Shown one piece after another: positions 29,789 to 38,576 of a stretch of 64,000 bases of DNA. The notes below the pieces were generated by a model. The model was not told the origin of the DNA, ran no database searches, and saw only the letters and a program-made list of their open reading frames with translations. Each line of letters opens with the position of its first letter. The first letter of the stretch is position 1. The DNA is from VRUE01 sp963718775 (GTDB lineage: Bacteria; Actinomycetota; Thermoleophilia; Solirubrobacterales; 70-9). The stretch is from positions 682,001 to 746,000 of the forward strand of contig OY970377.1 of the NCBI GenBank assembly GCA_963718775.1, read 5' to 3'. The position numbers and the translations under genes are program-made.

Positions 29789-32289
29789 GTGCGAGGCTCC
29801 CTCTTCACCTTCGCCGCCGGCCGTCGCTCGAAGTGGATCGTCTTCGCGATCTGGTTCGTGGCGATCTTCATCGCCGCCGGCCCGGCCAACCTGCCGGGCA
29901 AGTTCGAAGACGCCGAAAGCAACGAGGCGACCTCCTACCTGCCTGGCGACGCCGAATCGACCAAGGCACTCGACGCGACCGAGTCGCTGCAGAATGGCGA
30001 AATCGCGCCCGCGGTGATCGTCTACCGGCGCGACTCCGGGCTGACCGCCGCCGACCGCCGCACGATCGAAGCAGACGTCGGCAAGATGACCGAGGAGCGC
30101 TTCCCGGGCGTGATCGCCGACGGCGCCACGGCTGCCGCGGGCGGCAAGCGACCGGATAGCGAGCAAGACTCACCCGCGGCGCTCAAAGACCTGCCGCCCG
30201 GCTGCGCCGGCCCGACCAGCACTGTCCCCGGCCAGCCCGCCGACTACGCCCCCTTCGTCGGCCCGGTCTGCTCGCCGGACGGCAAGGCGGCGATCATCAC
30301 CTCCTACATCAAGGCCAACGGCGAGGGCGAACGAATCGTCGACCCGGTCAAGGACTGGCGCGACAAGATCTCCGACCCCGGCGGCGGCCTCGAGGTGAAG
30401 ATCACCGGCGGCGCCGGCTTCTCGGCCGACGCGATCGAAGTCTTCGAAGGCATCAACGGCACGCTGCTGCTGGCGGCGCTCAGCCTGGTGATCTTCCTGC
30501 TGATCGTCATCTACCGCTCGCCGATGTTCTTCCTGATCCCGCTCGTCGCGGTGATCTTCGCCGAGATCCTCTCGCGCTCGATCGGCTACGGACTGACCGA
30601 GCTGGGTGTGACGGTCAACGGCCAGTCGAGCTCGATCATGTCGGTCCTCGTCCTCGGCGCCGGCACCGACTACGCGCTGCTGCTCGTCTCCCGCTATCGC
30701 GAGGAGCTGCACCACACCGTCGACAAGCACGAGGCGATGCGCACCGCGCTCGCCTCCGCGGGCCCGGCGATCTTCGCCTCCGCGGCGACCGTGGTCGCGG
30801 CGCTGCTCTGCCTGATGCTGGCCAAGGTCAACGGCACCGCCGGGCCTCGGGCCGATCGCGGCGATGGGAATCGCCTGCGCAGCGCTCTCGATGCTCACCC
30901 TGCTGCCGGCACTGCTGACGATCTTCGGCCGCCGCGCCTTCTGGCCCTTCGTCCCGCACACGCCGGAGACCGCGCCAGCAGGCCGACTCAGTCTCCGACC
31001 GGGCGCGCGCGCGGATCGTCGAGGGCTCCGGCGTCGGCGCGCTCGTCCGGGTCGTCCTCGCCTGCCTGCTGGTCCTGATCCTGCTGCCCCTGGTCCTGCT
31101 CAACTGGATCCTGCGCATCCTGAGCGGCAGGCGAATCCCCTCGCTGATCGTCGGGCCGCTCGACCGCGCGGTCTTCACGCCGTACGAGATGCGTCGCCAC
31201 CGGCTCGAGCACGCCGCCGACGCCACCCACGGCTTCTGGAAGCGGGTCGGCGACCGCGTCGCCATCTCACCACGGCGCGATCATGGGCGGCTCGATCGCC
31301 GTGCTGCTCGTCCTCTGCGCTGGCTTCGCCTTCTTCTCGACCGACCTGACCAGCGAAGACAGCTACCGCACCGAAGTCGAGTCGGTCGAAGGCCAGCACC
31401 TGCTCGACAAGAGCTTCCCGTCGGGGACGACCGCGCTCACCGACATCGTCGTGCCGAACGCGCGACGAAGTCCCGGCCGTGAGCAGCGCGGTGGCGCAGG
31501 TCGACGGCGTCGAGGCGGTCTCGCCGCCGGTGGCCGAGGGACCGCCCGGAGTCCTGATCCAGGCGACCCTCGAACCGAACCCCTACTCGACCGAGGCCTT
31601 CGACCTGGTCGACCCGATCCGCGAGGCCGCCCACTCGGCCGCGCCGGACGCCCTGGTCGGCGGGCCGACGGCGGTCGAATTCGACGTCCGCGACGCGGCC
31701 GGCTGGGACTCGATCGTGATCCCGCCGATCATCCTGCTCGTCGTCTTCCTGATCCTGATCGGCCTGCTGCGCGCCGTGGCGGCGCCGCTGGTCCTGATCG
31801 GCACCGTGATCCTCAGCTTACCTGGCGGCGCTCGGCGTCGCCTACTTCGTCTTCGACGTGATCTTCGGCTTCCCCGGCTCGGACCCCTCGCTGCCGCTCT
31901 TCGCCTTCGTCTTCCTGGTCGCGCTGGGCGTCGACTACAACATCTTCCTGATCGCCCGCGCCCGCGAGGAGACGATCAAACACGGCTCCGAACAGGGCAT
32001 CCTGCGCGCCCTCGCGGTCACCGGCGGCGTCATCACCAGCGCCGGCATCGTCCTCGCCGGCACCTTCTCGGTGCTCGCCGTCCTCCCCCTCACCTTCCTC
32101 ACCGAGCTCGGCTTCGTCGTCGCCTTCGGCGTCCTCCTCGACACCTTCCTGGTCCGCAGCGTCCTCGTCCCCTCGATCGCCCTAACCATGGGCGACAAGT
32201 TCTGGTGGCCCTCGGCCCTCTCAAGGCCAGGGGACCAACCTCGAACTCCCAGCGCGGAACCAGAGGAACCAGAGCTAACCCGCCCCTAG
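29789..32289 (+). CDS. Second MMPL-family transporter, several frameshifts
   Basis: GTG start with GAAAGGAT, 14 nt after the DUF255 stop. Reconstructed length is about 830 residues. The first half has a leading helix, the large loop (NLPGKFEDAESNEATSYLPG), then GAGTDYALLLVSRYREELHH (proton-relay signature). The second half has VALGVDYNIFLIARAREETIKHG and ends FWWPSALS. Breaks near 30845, 30985, 31270, 31465 and 31825 divide the second half, yet segments on each side align to one MMPL chain. The segment 31030-31260 (VRVVLACLLVLILLPLVLLNWILRIL in part) is an unusual extra hydrophobic stretch before FWKRVGDRVA. Substrate unknown. Confidence 0.72.
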
Positions 32290-32359
32290 GGCGCCTTTCC
32301 TCCCGCTTCGGTCGCTTCCAGCTTTACCTCGCCGCTGCCGAGCCACCCCGTAGCGCTGA

Positions 32360-32476
32360 AGAAGGCACGGTGGTCTCGCCAGGGTGCGGCGTCATGTTTT
32401 TCGCAGCAACCACTCAGCTAGAGCTGCAACGCGCCGGCGAAAAACCCAGCACCATGGCGAGGCCACCGTGCCTTCT
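32360..32476. repeat. Long imperfect hairpin between MMPL and glnA
   Basis: Arms 32360-32386 and 32450-32476 pair over 27 bp with two mismatches (AGAAGGCACGGTGG...CCACCGTGCCTTCT outermost). An inner stem GTTTTTCGC / GCGAAAAAC adds a second helix, and AGCTAGAGCT a third. It lies between convergent genes and may act as a bidirectional terminator as well as belonging to the long-hairpin elements. Confidence 0.65.
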
Positions 32477-32487
32477 ATCCACCTACG

Positions 32488-33841
32488 TCAGAGAACAGGC
32501 AAGAACTGCTCAATCTCGTACGGAGTCACCTGGACGCGGTAGTCGTCCCACTCCTGCCGCTTGATCTCGACGAAGCGCCGGAACGTGTGCTCGCCCAGCG
32601 TCCGCAGCACCAGCTCGGAGTCGGCGGCGACCTCGATCGCCTCGCCCAGCGTCGCCGGCAGCTGCTCGATCCCCTGGTGGGAGAGCTCCTCGGGCGAGAG
32701 GTGGTAGAGGTTCTGCTCCATCGGCTCGGGCAGCTCGTAGCCCTTCTCGATCCCTTCCAGCCCCGCCTGCAGCATGCCGGCGAAGCAGAGGTAGGGATTG
32801 CAGGCCGGGTCCGGACAGCGCAGCTCGGCGCGGGTCGCGCTCTCCTTGCCGGGGTGGTAGAGCGGCACCCGGATCAGCGCCGAGCGGTTGCGGCGCGACC
32901 AGGCGAGGTAGACCGGCGCCTCGTAGCCGGGCACGAGCCGCTTGTAGGAGTTGACCCACTGGGCGAAGAGCGGCGAGATCTCGCGCGCGTGCTTGAGCTG
33001 GCCGGCGATGAAGGCCTTCGCCGTCGGCGAGAGGAAGTACTGGTCGTCGGCGTCGAAGAAGGCGTTCTTGCCGTCTTTGGTCAGCGACTGGTGGACGTGC
33101 ATGCCGGAGCCGTTCTCGCCGAAGAGCGGCTTGGGCATGAAGGTCGCGTGCCAGCCGTACTTCATCGCGTACTCCTTGACGACGATGCGGTAGGTCATGC
33201 AGTCGTCGGCCATCGCCAGCGCGTCCTTGTAGCGCATGTCGACCTCGTGCTGGGAAGGGCCGACCTCGTGGTGGGTGTACTCGACGTGGATGCCCATCTT
33301 CTCCAGGGCGAGGACGGTGTCGCGGCGCACGTCGGAGCCGGCGTCGAGCGTGGTCAGGTCGAAGTAGCCGCCCTCGTCGAGCACCTCGGGGACGCCGTTC
33401 TCCGGCTTGGCCGAGCGGAAGTAGAAGAACTCGAGCTCGGGGCCGATGTTGAAGGCGTCGAAGCCCATCTCCTCGGCCCGTTTGAGGGCGCGCTTCATGA
33501 TCCAGCGCGGGTCGCCCTCGTAGGGCTCGCCGCCCGGCACCTGGACGTCGCAGAACATCCGCGCGACGGCGTTCTCGCCCTCCGGGCGCCAGGGGATCAG
33601 CGCGAAGGTCGAGGGGTCGGGCATCGCGATCATGTCCGACTCCTCGATCGGGTTGAAGCCGGTGATCGAGGAGCCGTCGAAGCCCATGCCGCCGTCGAAG
33701 GCGTCCTCGAGCTCGGCGGCGTTGATCGAGAAGCTCTTCAGCTGTCCGAGCACGTCGGTGAACCAGAGGCGGACGAAGCGGACGTCGTTTTCCTTGACGA
33801 TCTGGAGTGACGTCAGCGGCGCTCTTCGGTTGGTCTGCCAT
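32488..33841 (-). CDS. glnA: Type I glutamine synthetase, one frameshift near the start
   Basis: About 450 residues. ATP-dependent glutamate + NH3 to glutamine. Motifs: GFDGSSITGF, HHEVGPSQHEVDMRY, GSGMHVHQSL, WSRRNRSALIRVP, CPDPACNPYLCFAGMLQAGL and NLYHLSPEE (Tyr in the position adenylylated in GSI-beta enzymes). The ATG at 33841 has a strong AGGAGG and encodes MADQPKSAADV; removing one A near 33807 joins this to LQIVKENDVRFVRLWFTDVLG. Without repair the catalytic frame runs on upstream to 34173 through sequence that looks non-coding. Upstream DNA (33842-34035) holds no gene. Confidence 0.93.
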
Positions 33842-34035
33842 TCCTGCCTCCTGGGCTCAGCTTGTCCGCTCGGGTCGCGCAACGATAGGCGAAAGAGCCG
33901 GCGCCAGTGAACCGCAGGGATAGAGGTCGCCGTATACGGGTAGAGGGCCAATACGCCGCGGCGGGCAGCCGAGCCGATCCAGGCCATCTCGACGACCCGG
34001 CGGGCGGCTTGCATGAGAACCCAAAAGCAGGTATA

Positions 34036-34052
34036 ACTTACCAGACGTAAGT
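34036..34052. promoter_or_regulatory. TTAC-N5-GTAA dyad between glnA and AhpD-like gene
   Basis: ACTTAC-CAGAC-GTAAGT is a perfect 6-bp-arm dyad in an AT-rich patch. TetR/GntR-type regulators commonly use such sites. It is about 195 bp upstream of glnA and 77 bp upstream of the plus-strand gene. Confidence 0.4.
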
Positions 34053-34064
34053 AAATGGCTAAAA

Positions 34065-34097
34065 GTAAAGTAAAGGCCACGTAAAGGCTCTGTAAAG
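34065..34097 (+). promoter_or_regulatory. GTAAAG direct repeats with 11-bp period (OmpR/GlnR-type site)
   Basis: GTAAAG occurs at 34065, 34070, 34081 and 34092; the last three are spaced exactly 11 bp. Eleven-base direct repeats are typical of OmpR-family response regulators, including actinobacterial GlnR (GTnAC-n6-GaAAC-n6) and PhoP. Position near glnA favours a nitrogen regulator, but the array points at, and is 32 nt from, the plus-strand AhpD-like gene. Confidence 0.5.
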
Positions 34098-34128
34098 CGG
34101 AATTCCCCCTAATCGGAGCCGGAGGCGG

Positions 34129-34701
34129 ATGCAAGTGACAGTAAAAACAGACGTGAGCAGGTTCCAGATCCACGACGAGTTGACGGCCCCTGACGAGAGC
34201 GCCCCCCTGATCAAGACGATCCAGGCCACGGGTGGCGCGGTGACCAAGTTCGTCGGCGTGCTCGCCGGCGCGCCCGCCGTGCTGCGGGCCTACACGCGGA
34301 TGCGCTCAGAGCTTCGCGGCGGCGTCCTGCCGCGGGCGACCCGTGAGCGGATCGCCCTGGCGGTCGCCGAGTACCGCGAGGACAGCTACAGCATCGCCCA
34401 GCACGCCAAGTCGGCACGCAGCGCCGGCCTCGGCCTCGACGAGGTCTCCCGAGCGCGAAGCTTCAGCTCGGCCGACCCCAAGGAGGCCGCGCTGCTGGAG
34501 TACCTGCACGGCGCGCTCGAGGCCAACGGCCATCCCCCGCTCCACCTCCACGAGGAGGCACGGGAGATCGGCTGGACCGACGAGGAGCTGCTCGAGGCGG
34601 TCGCGCACCTGGCGCTGAACGAGTTCCAAAGCCTCATCGCGGGTGCGGCGGAGCTGCCGAAAGACCAGAGCGGTCCTCGGGTTCTTCCTTCGGTTGCCTA
34701 G
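34129..34701 (+). CDS. AhpD-fold (carboxymuconolactone decarboxylase-like) protein lacking Cys pair
   Basis: 190 residues; ATG with GGAGGCGG. The AhpD/CMD helical fold is suggested by RATRERIALAVAEYREDSYSIAQHAKSARSAGL, where redox-active relatives read C-x-Y-C-x3-H. Here the two Cys positions are Asp and Ser (DSYSIAQH) while the Tyr and His remain, so peroxidase/disulfide chemistry is unlikely. The second half (LLEYLHGALEANG...WTDEELLEAVAHLALNEFQSLI) is typical of the family. The reaction is unknown. The 11-bp-repeat site directly upstream suggests control by an OmpR-family regulator. Confidence 0.75.
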   Translation: MQVTVKTDVSRFQIHDELTAPDESAPLIKTIQATGGAVTKFVGVLAGAPAVLRAYTRMRSELRGGVLPRATRERIALAVAEYREDSYSIAQHAKSARSAGLGLDEVSRARSFSSADPKEAALLEYLHGALEANGHPPLHLHEEAREIGWTDEELLEAVAHLALNEFQSLIAGAAELPKDQSGPRVLPSVA

Positions 34702-34704
34702 AGC

Positions 34705-34798
34705 GTTGAGGTAGAGGGAGCGGGTGCCCCCTCCTCAAAACGCTCGGCGGGAGCCTCGCTTGAGTGTTTTGAGGAGGAGGCTCCCGCTCCCCTTCAAC
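34705..34798. repeat. Long hairpin element with 24-nt conserved loop (1)
   Basis: Arms 34705-34741 and 34766-34798 pair over ~33 bp with a small bulge and two mismatches. The inner arm is CTCCTCAAAAC / GTTTTGAGGAG. The 24-nt loop matches, in reverse complement, 21 of 24 bases of the loop in the next hairpin. It starts four bases after the AhpD-like stop. Confidence 0.75.
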
Positions 34799-34916
34799 AG
34801 CTAAAGGCAAATGGGGAGGCTCCCGGGACGCCGGCGAGGGGCAGCTCCGCAGTCCCCCCTTGTGCTTGAGCTTCCCGGAGGGGACGGTGCGCGACGAGAA
34901 GTTTGGAGCTTGAGAA

Positions 34917-34994
34917 AGGGACCGGCGTGGCCCTTCCCAAAACACTCAAGCGCGGCTCCTGCCGCGCGTTTTGGGAAGGGCCACGCCGGTCCCT
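34917..34994. repeat. Long hairpin element with 24-nt conserved loop (2)
   Basis: Perfect 27-bp arms (34917-34943 / 34968-34994) with a 24-nt loop, ACTCAAGCGCGGCTCC..., related to hairpin 1 in the opposite orientation. It ends 15 bp from the stop of the convergent secreted-protein gene. The 34799-34916 interval holds GC-rich partial palindromes (GGGGAGGCTCCCGGGA) but no gene. Confidence 0.78.
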
Positions 34995-35008
34995 CCCAGC
35001 CTCGATAG

Positions 35009-35748
35009 CTAGTCCTCGACGACCGTGACCGTGTAGAGCAGGCGGGCGGTCGAGTAGCGGCAGCCGTAGGTGGCACGAGCGCCTACCTTTTCCTGGGGCT
35101 CGCCCTGGCGGACGTCGGTGGAGTTGACGCACTTGCCGGGTTCGCGACTGGCGCGCCAGGCGTTGTTCGATTGCGAGGCCCTGGGCGAAGGCGGGGGCCC
35201 AGGTCGGCACGGTGAGGCCGACGATGTCGTCCGTCTGCACGCGCAGCGAGGCGCCGAAGCTGCACCGTCTGGCCGAGGTACGGGGCTGAGCACGTGGATC
35301 GAGCCCTGGGCGCGCAGGTTGTAGCGCGGCGGATTGGTGCCGGGCACGCGGCGCAGGATCGCCAGACGCGCCTGCGGGCGGCGTGCCGAAGAAGCCGTTG
35401 AAGAAGGAGCGCTGGCTGTTGGTCGGCTGCGACAGCGTCAGGGTCCAGGACGTGATCTTGCCGTCCTTGCGGACGCGGAAGGGAAGCGATCCCTGGCTGG
35501 TGCTGACCTGGAAGCCGGTGACGCTGCCGATCGCCTGGCAGGGCGACTCGGGGCAGGACGGGTCCGGCATCGTCGCCGTGTTGCCGAGCACGACGGTCGT
35601 CTTGGAGGTAGTCGCGGCACCGGCGTTCGCCACCAACGCGACGAGGAGCGACGAGGCAGCCCGCCAGCCCGATGGCCAGCGCCAGGCGACTGCGGATTCC
35701 AGCCGAACCGGCGTTGACAGCTGCGTGCGAAGACCTCGACATGCCCAT
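35009..35748 (-). CDS. Secreted protein of unknown function, several frameshifts
   Basis: Reconstructed from overlapping frames: MGMSRSSHAAVNAG...RLALAIGLAG (signal peptide), ALVANAGAATTSKTTVVLGN, PDPSCPESPCQAIGSVTGFQ, GKITSWTLTLSQPTNSQRSFF, RVPGTNPPRYNLRAQGSIHVL, TVPTWAPAFAQGLA, and a C-terminal GARATYGCRYSTARLLYTVTVVED. Two Cys pairs suggest disulfides. About 240 residues. At least four single-base breaks are needed, between 35630 and 35150. AGAAGAGGGG precedes the ATG. I do not recognise a characterised family. It may share control with the RlpA-like gene just upstream on the same strand. Confidence 0.6.
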
Positions 35749-35825
35749 ACCCCTCTTCTCGTTGGAAACCTGTCCGTCCGGGGCAGATTAGCCGCCAGAG
35801 CGGCAAATCCTGCTTGCAGACTGGC

Positions 35826-36348
35826 TTAGCGGCCCGGGCGAGCGAACTGCTGAGCGACCGCGTAGCGCACCTGTCCGACCCCTTCGAAGCCGAGGACTCG
35901 GCGGGCGCCGTTGGTCAGGTCGAAGGCGTTGCCGGGCGAGTAGGGCCCGCGATCGATCACCCGGGTGACGAGGGAACGACCGTGGTAGACGAACCTGATC
36001 GCCGTCCCGCAGGGCAGCGTCTTGTGGGCGACGCCGACCGTTCCCGGCAAGAGGGTCTGGCCGCAGGCGGTGTTGTTGCCGTAGAGGCCCGGGCCCGTAC
36101 CAGGTGGCGCCGGCCGAGCGCATCGGGCTGCTGAAGACGAGGCCGCCTTCCTCGACAGGCACGGTCCCGTCGGAGGCGACGACACCGGCGCCGCCGGTGA
36201 TCGCCTGCGCGGGACCGATCCCGAGAGCCAGGGAGGCCAGCGCGGCAGTCAGGAGCGCCCGGCGCAGCCGTCGCCCACGATGCCCGCCGATCGCGCGCTC
36301 GCACCCTGAATGATCTTTCCGCCCGTAGCGGTTTCTGCCTGTCGCCAT
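35826..36348 (-). CDS. RlpA-like double-psi beta-barrel secreted protein, one frameshift
   Basis: About 173 residues. Basic N-terminus, signal peptide (ALLTAALASLALGIGPAQA), then a DPBB domain: ATWYGPG-LYGNNTACGQTL, VAHKTLPCGTAIRF, VIDRGPY and FDLTNGARRVLG. The Asp-Arg and Cys pattern are those of RlpA/resuscitation-factor-associated barrels, some of which cleave naked glycan strands in peptidoglycan. One extra G near 36095 (GGGCCCGGG) breaks the frame after ATWYGPG. A c-di-AMP riboswitch directly upstream on the same strand fits the known pattern of actinobacterial cell-wall hydrolase genes. Confidence 0.82.
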
Positions 36349-36357
36349 GCTCTTTTA

Positions 36358-36487
36358 CGACGCTTACGGGGTTAGCTGACGGGCTCGCGCTGAAAGAGCT
36401 GCGCTACGCGGCAGATGCCGGCGATTCGCCCCAACAATTGGGTCCCCCGCTCCCCGCGATATGTAGGCGGAGATTCAGCGGAAGTTG
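36358..36487 (-). promoter_or_regulatory. c-di-AMP riboswitch (ydaO/yuaA type)
   Basis: In minus-strand sense the leader contains GGGGGACCCA (36439-36448), TTGGGGCGAATCGC (36421-36434) and GAGCCCGTCAGCTAACCCCG (within 36361-36386), in the order and spacing of the ydaO-yuaA consensus known from actinobacterial rpf and lytic-enzyme leaders. It ends about 10 nt before the RlpA-like start. In Gram-positive bacteria this class turns expression off when c-di-AMP is high. Confidence 0.88.
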
Positions 36488-36531
36488 GCGGCAGGTTAGC
36501 AAACGCTAAGACATGAAATCGTGAAGAGGTT

Positions 36532-36559
36532 GGAAAGGCCCCCTTTCGGGGGCCTTTCC
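36532..36559 (-). terminator. Terminator hairpin of rnpB
   Basis: GGAAAGGCCCCC-loop-GGGGGCCTTTCC, a 12-bp perfect stem with a 4-nt loop, sits immediately 3' of the RNase P RNA. The downstream T-run is weak. Being symmetrical, it may also insulate the riboswitch region. Confidence 0.75.
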
Positions 36560-36927
36560 GTTAGCGGGCCTATAAGCCGGATCCTGTCTTGAACGACTAT
36601 CTGTCTCTCGAGGCCGGAGCCCCGAGGGGCCACCGAAGCGGCCCTGCGACCTACCTGGACCTCGCCGGGCAGGGTCGACGGTCCTGCTTGGCCTTGCACC
36701 GGGCGGGGTTTGCCTGGCCGCCGCGTCACCGCGACGCCGGTGCGCTCTTACCGCACCATTTCACCTTTGCCTGTACGCGACTCACGTGTGGCCGCGCCAT
36801 CGGCTGTGTATTTCTGTGGCACTGTCCCGCGGGTTTCCCCGGGTGGGCGTTACCCACCGCCTTGCCCTCTGGTGTCCGGACTTTCCTCGAGGGGTTTTCT
36901 CTCCCCCCGCAGCCGTTCGGCCCGCCC
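36560..36927 (-). ncRNA. rnpB: RNase P RNA (type A)
   Basis: On the minus strand the conserved core GAGGAAAGTCCGGAC (36874-36888) lies near the 5' end, and the 3' conserved block CAGGATCCGGCTTATAGGCC (36568-36587 region) near the 3' end. The P1 helix is GCGGGCC (5', about 36919-36925) pairing with GGCCCGC (36564-36570). Length of about 368 nt is normal. A TACCAT -10 (36932-36937) ends about 6 nt before the predicted 5' end. It is the catalytic RNA for tRNA 5' maturation. Apparent ORFs here are artefacts. Confidence 0.93.
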
Positions 36928-36997
36928 TTCGATGGTATCGCCCGACGGTTCTCCAGCCGTGCACCTGAGGCATTTGCATCGAATATCCTGCGCCGCG

Positions 36998-37825
36998 ATG
37001 CCGGTAGCCGTCGTCACCGGAGCGGGAGGCGGCCTCGGCCGCGCGATCGCCCTCGAGCTCGCGAGCCGCGGCTTCCTCGTCCACGTCACCGACCTCGATC
37101 CCGAGGCGGCGGCGCGCACGGCGACTGAGATCGGTGCTGAGGCTCAGCCTGCCGGCCTCGACGTGCGCGACGAGGCGGCTTGCCGGGCACTGGCCCGCGA
37201 AGCCACGGACCGCGGCGGCACGCTCGACGTCTGGGTCAACAACGCCGGCGTGCTGGCCACCGGGCCCTCGTGGACCCAGGACGAGTCGACGCGCCGGACG
37301 ATGATCGAGGTCAACACGCTGGGGACGATGAACGGCACCGTCGCCGCACTGGAGCCGATGATCGCCGCTGGCCGCGGTCACGTGATCAACGTGATCTCGC
37401 TGGCCGGCATCGTCGCCGCGCCGGGCGAGGTCAATTACGCGGCCAGCAAGCATGCCGCCATGGCTTTCACGCTCGGCACCCTCTTCGACCTGCGTCGCTC
37501 CGGGATCGACGGCATCGAGCTCTCAGCGGTCTGCCCGGACGGCATCTGGACACCAATGCTGGAGGACAAGCTCGACGACACCGAGGCAGCCGGCTCCTTC
37601 TCCGGTCACCTGCTCACTCCCGAAGAGGTCGCGATCGAGGTCGGCAAGCTGACCGACCGCCCCCGCCCCATCCTCATCCTGCCCCGCTGGCGCGGGCCGA
37701 TGCTGCGCCTCTTCGACCTCTTCCCCAGCCTCGCCCTGCGCCTATTGCCATTCGTGATGAAAGACGCCAGGCGGCGACAGCGGCGCTACAAGAGGCTGAT
37801 TCAGGCCGGGAAGTGGCCGAAGTAA
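36998..37825 (+). CDS. Short-chain dehydrogenase/reductase
   Basis: 275 residues. Cofactor motif TGAGGGLGRAIA, then D-L-D after strand 2 (VTDLD, which favours NAD(H)), NNAG at ~88, a catalytic Ser in VISLAGIVA, and YAASKHA (YxxxK). A basic C-terminal tail (KDARRRQRRYKRLIQAGKWPK) follows a hydrophobic segment (MLRLFDLFPSLALRLLPFVM), so it may touch the membrane. Substrate unknown. It is divergent from rnpB; the GAATAT at 36981 could be its -10 with a very short leader. Its 3' end converges on lexA. Confidence 0.85.
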   Translation: MPVAVVTGAGGGLGRAIALELASRGFLVHVTDLDPEAAARTATEIGAEAQPAGLDVRDEAACRALAREATDRGGTLDVWVNNAGVLATGPSWTQDESTRRTMIEVNTLGTMNGTVAALEPMIAAGRGHVINVISLAGIVAAPGEVNYAASKHAAMAFTLGTLFDLRRSGIDGIELSAVCPDGIWTPMLEDKLDDTEAAGSFSGHLLTPEEVAIEVGKLTDRPRPILILPRWRGPMLRLFDLFPSLALRLLPFVMKDARRRQRRYKRLIQAGKWPK

Positions 37826-37829
37826 ACGG

Positions 37830-38444
37830 CTAGATCTTGCGGAAGACGCCGACTACCTTGCCGAGAACTGTGGCCTCGGTGGTGCGGATCGGCTCCATCG
37901 TCTCGTTCTCTGGCTGCAGGCGAATGTGGTCGTCCTCGCGGAAGAAGCGCTTGACCGTGGCCTCTTCCTCTCCGACCAGGGCAACGACGATCTCGTTGTT
38001 GACGGCGTCGTCAGCCGGGCGCACGACGACGTAGTCGCCCTCGAAGATGCCGGCTTCGACCATGCTTTCGCCGCGCACTTTGAGGATGTAGTCGCCGTCC
38101 TCGCCACCGATCACGTCGGGGACTTCGATGTACTCCTCGACGTTCTCCTCGGCGAGGATCGGCTCACCGGCGGCGACCTGGCCGAGCAGCGGCAGCCCGT
38201 TAGCGGGTCGGATCGTCCGCTTCGCCTTGTCGAAGAGCAGCTCGATCGCCCGCGGCTTGGACGGATCGCGGCGCAGCAGGCCGATCTTCTCCAGGTTGGC
38301 GAGGTGCGCGTGCACGGTCGAGGACGAGTGCAGGCCCACCGCTTTGCCGATCTCACGCACGGTCGGCGGGTAGCCAGTCTTGGCGGCGTACTTGCCGATG
38401 AAGTCGAAGATCTCCTTCTGCCGCTTGGTCAGATCCAGCTCCAC
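37830..38444 (-). CDS. lexA: LexA repressor, SOS regulator
   Basis: 204 residues. N-terminal winged helix LTKRQKEIFDFIGKYAAKTGYPPTVREIGKAVGLHSSSTVHAHL. Self-cleavage at the Ala-Gly of GQVAAGEP; catalytic Ser in RGESMVEAGIFEGD and Lys in EEEATVKRFFRE. The GTG at 38444 is chosen since AGGAGG lies 6 nt upstream and it gives the standard N-terminus MELDLTKRQ; an upstream GTG at 38462 would include the ribosome site in the coding region. An SOS box in its promoter indicates autoregulation. Confidence 0.96.
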   Translation of the reverse strand: MELDLTKRQKEIFDFIGKYAAKTGYPPTVREIGKAVGLHSSSTVHAHLANLEKIGLLRRDPSKPRAIELLFDKAKRTIRPANGLPLLGQVAAGEPILAEENVEEYIEVPDVIGGEDGDYILKVRGESMVEAGIFEGDYVVVRPADDAVNNEIVVALVGEEEATVKRFFREDDHIRLQPENETMEPIRTTEATVLGKVVGVFRKI

Positions 38445-38484
38445 GCTCACCCTCCTGGGCACAGGTCGACGGTCTCAAATCCTC

Positions 38485-38529
38485 CGAACACTTGTTCGCA
38501 AGCGTACCGGCCCACTCGGACGATCGCAA
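38485..38529 (-). promoter_or_regulatory. lexA promoter with SOS box
   Basis: CGAAC-ACTT-GTTCG (38485-38498) is an exact match to the Gram-positive SOS box CGAAC-N4-GTTCG. On the minus strand a TTGCGA -35 (38524-38529) and TACGCT -10 (38501-38506) are 17 bp apart, so the box overlaps the expected transcription start. Confidence 0.88.
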
Positions 38530-38576
38530 CCAAACCCGCCCCCCGGCCCCAAACATCTAGAATCGTCGCCCCTCAA

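Noticed and set aside
33842..34173. Glutamine synthetase N-terminal extension
   Set aside because: The extra ~110 residues have no family similarity. A strong ribosome site and ATG at 33841 plus one base correction give the standard N-terminus.
36589..37128. Plus-strand open frames across the RNase P RNA
   Set aside because: They are antisense to the conserved rnpB core and continue upstream of the SDR start by chance.
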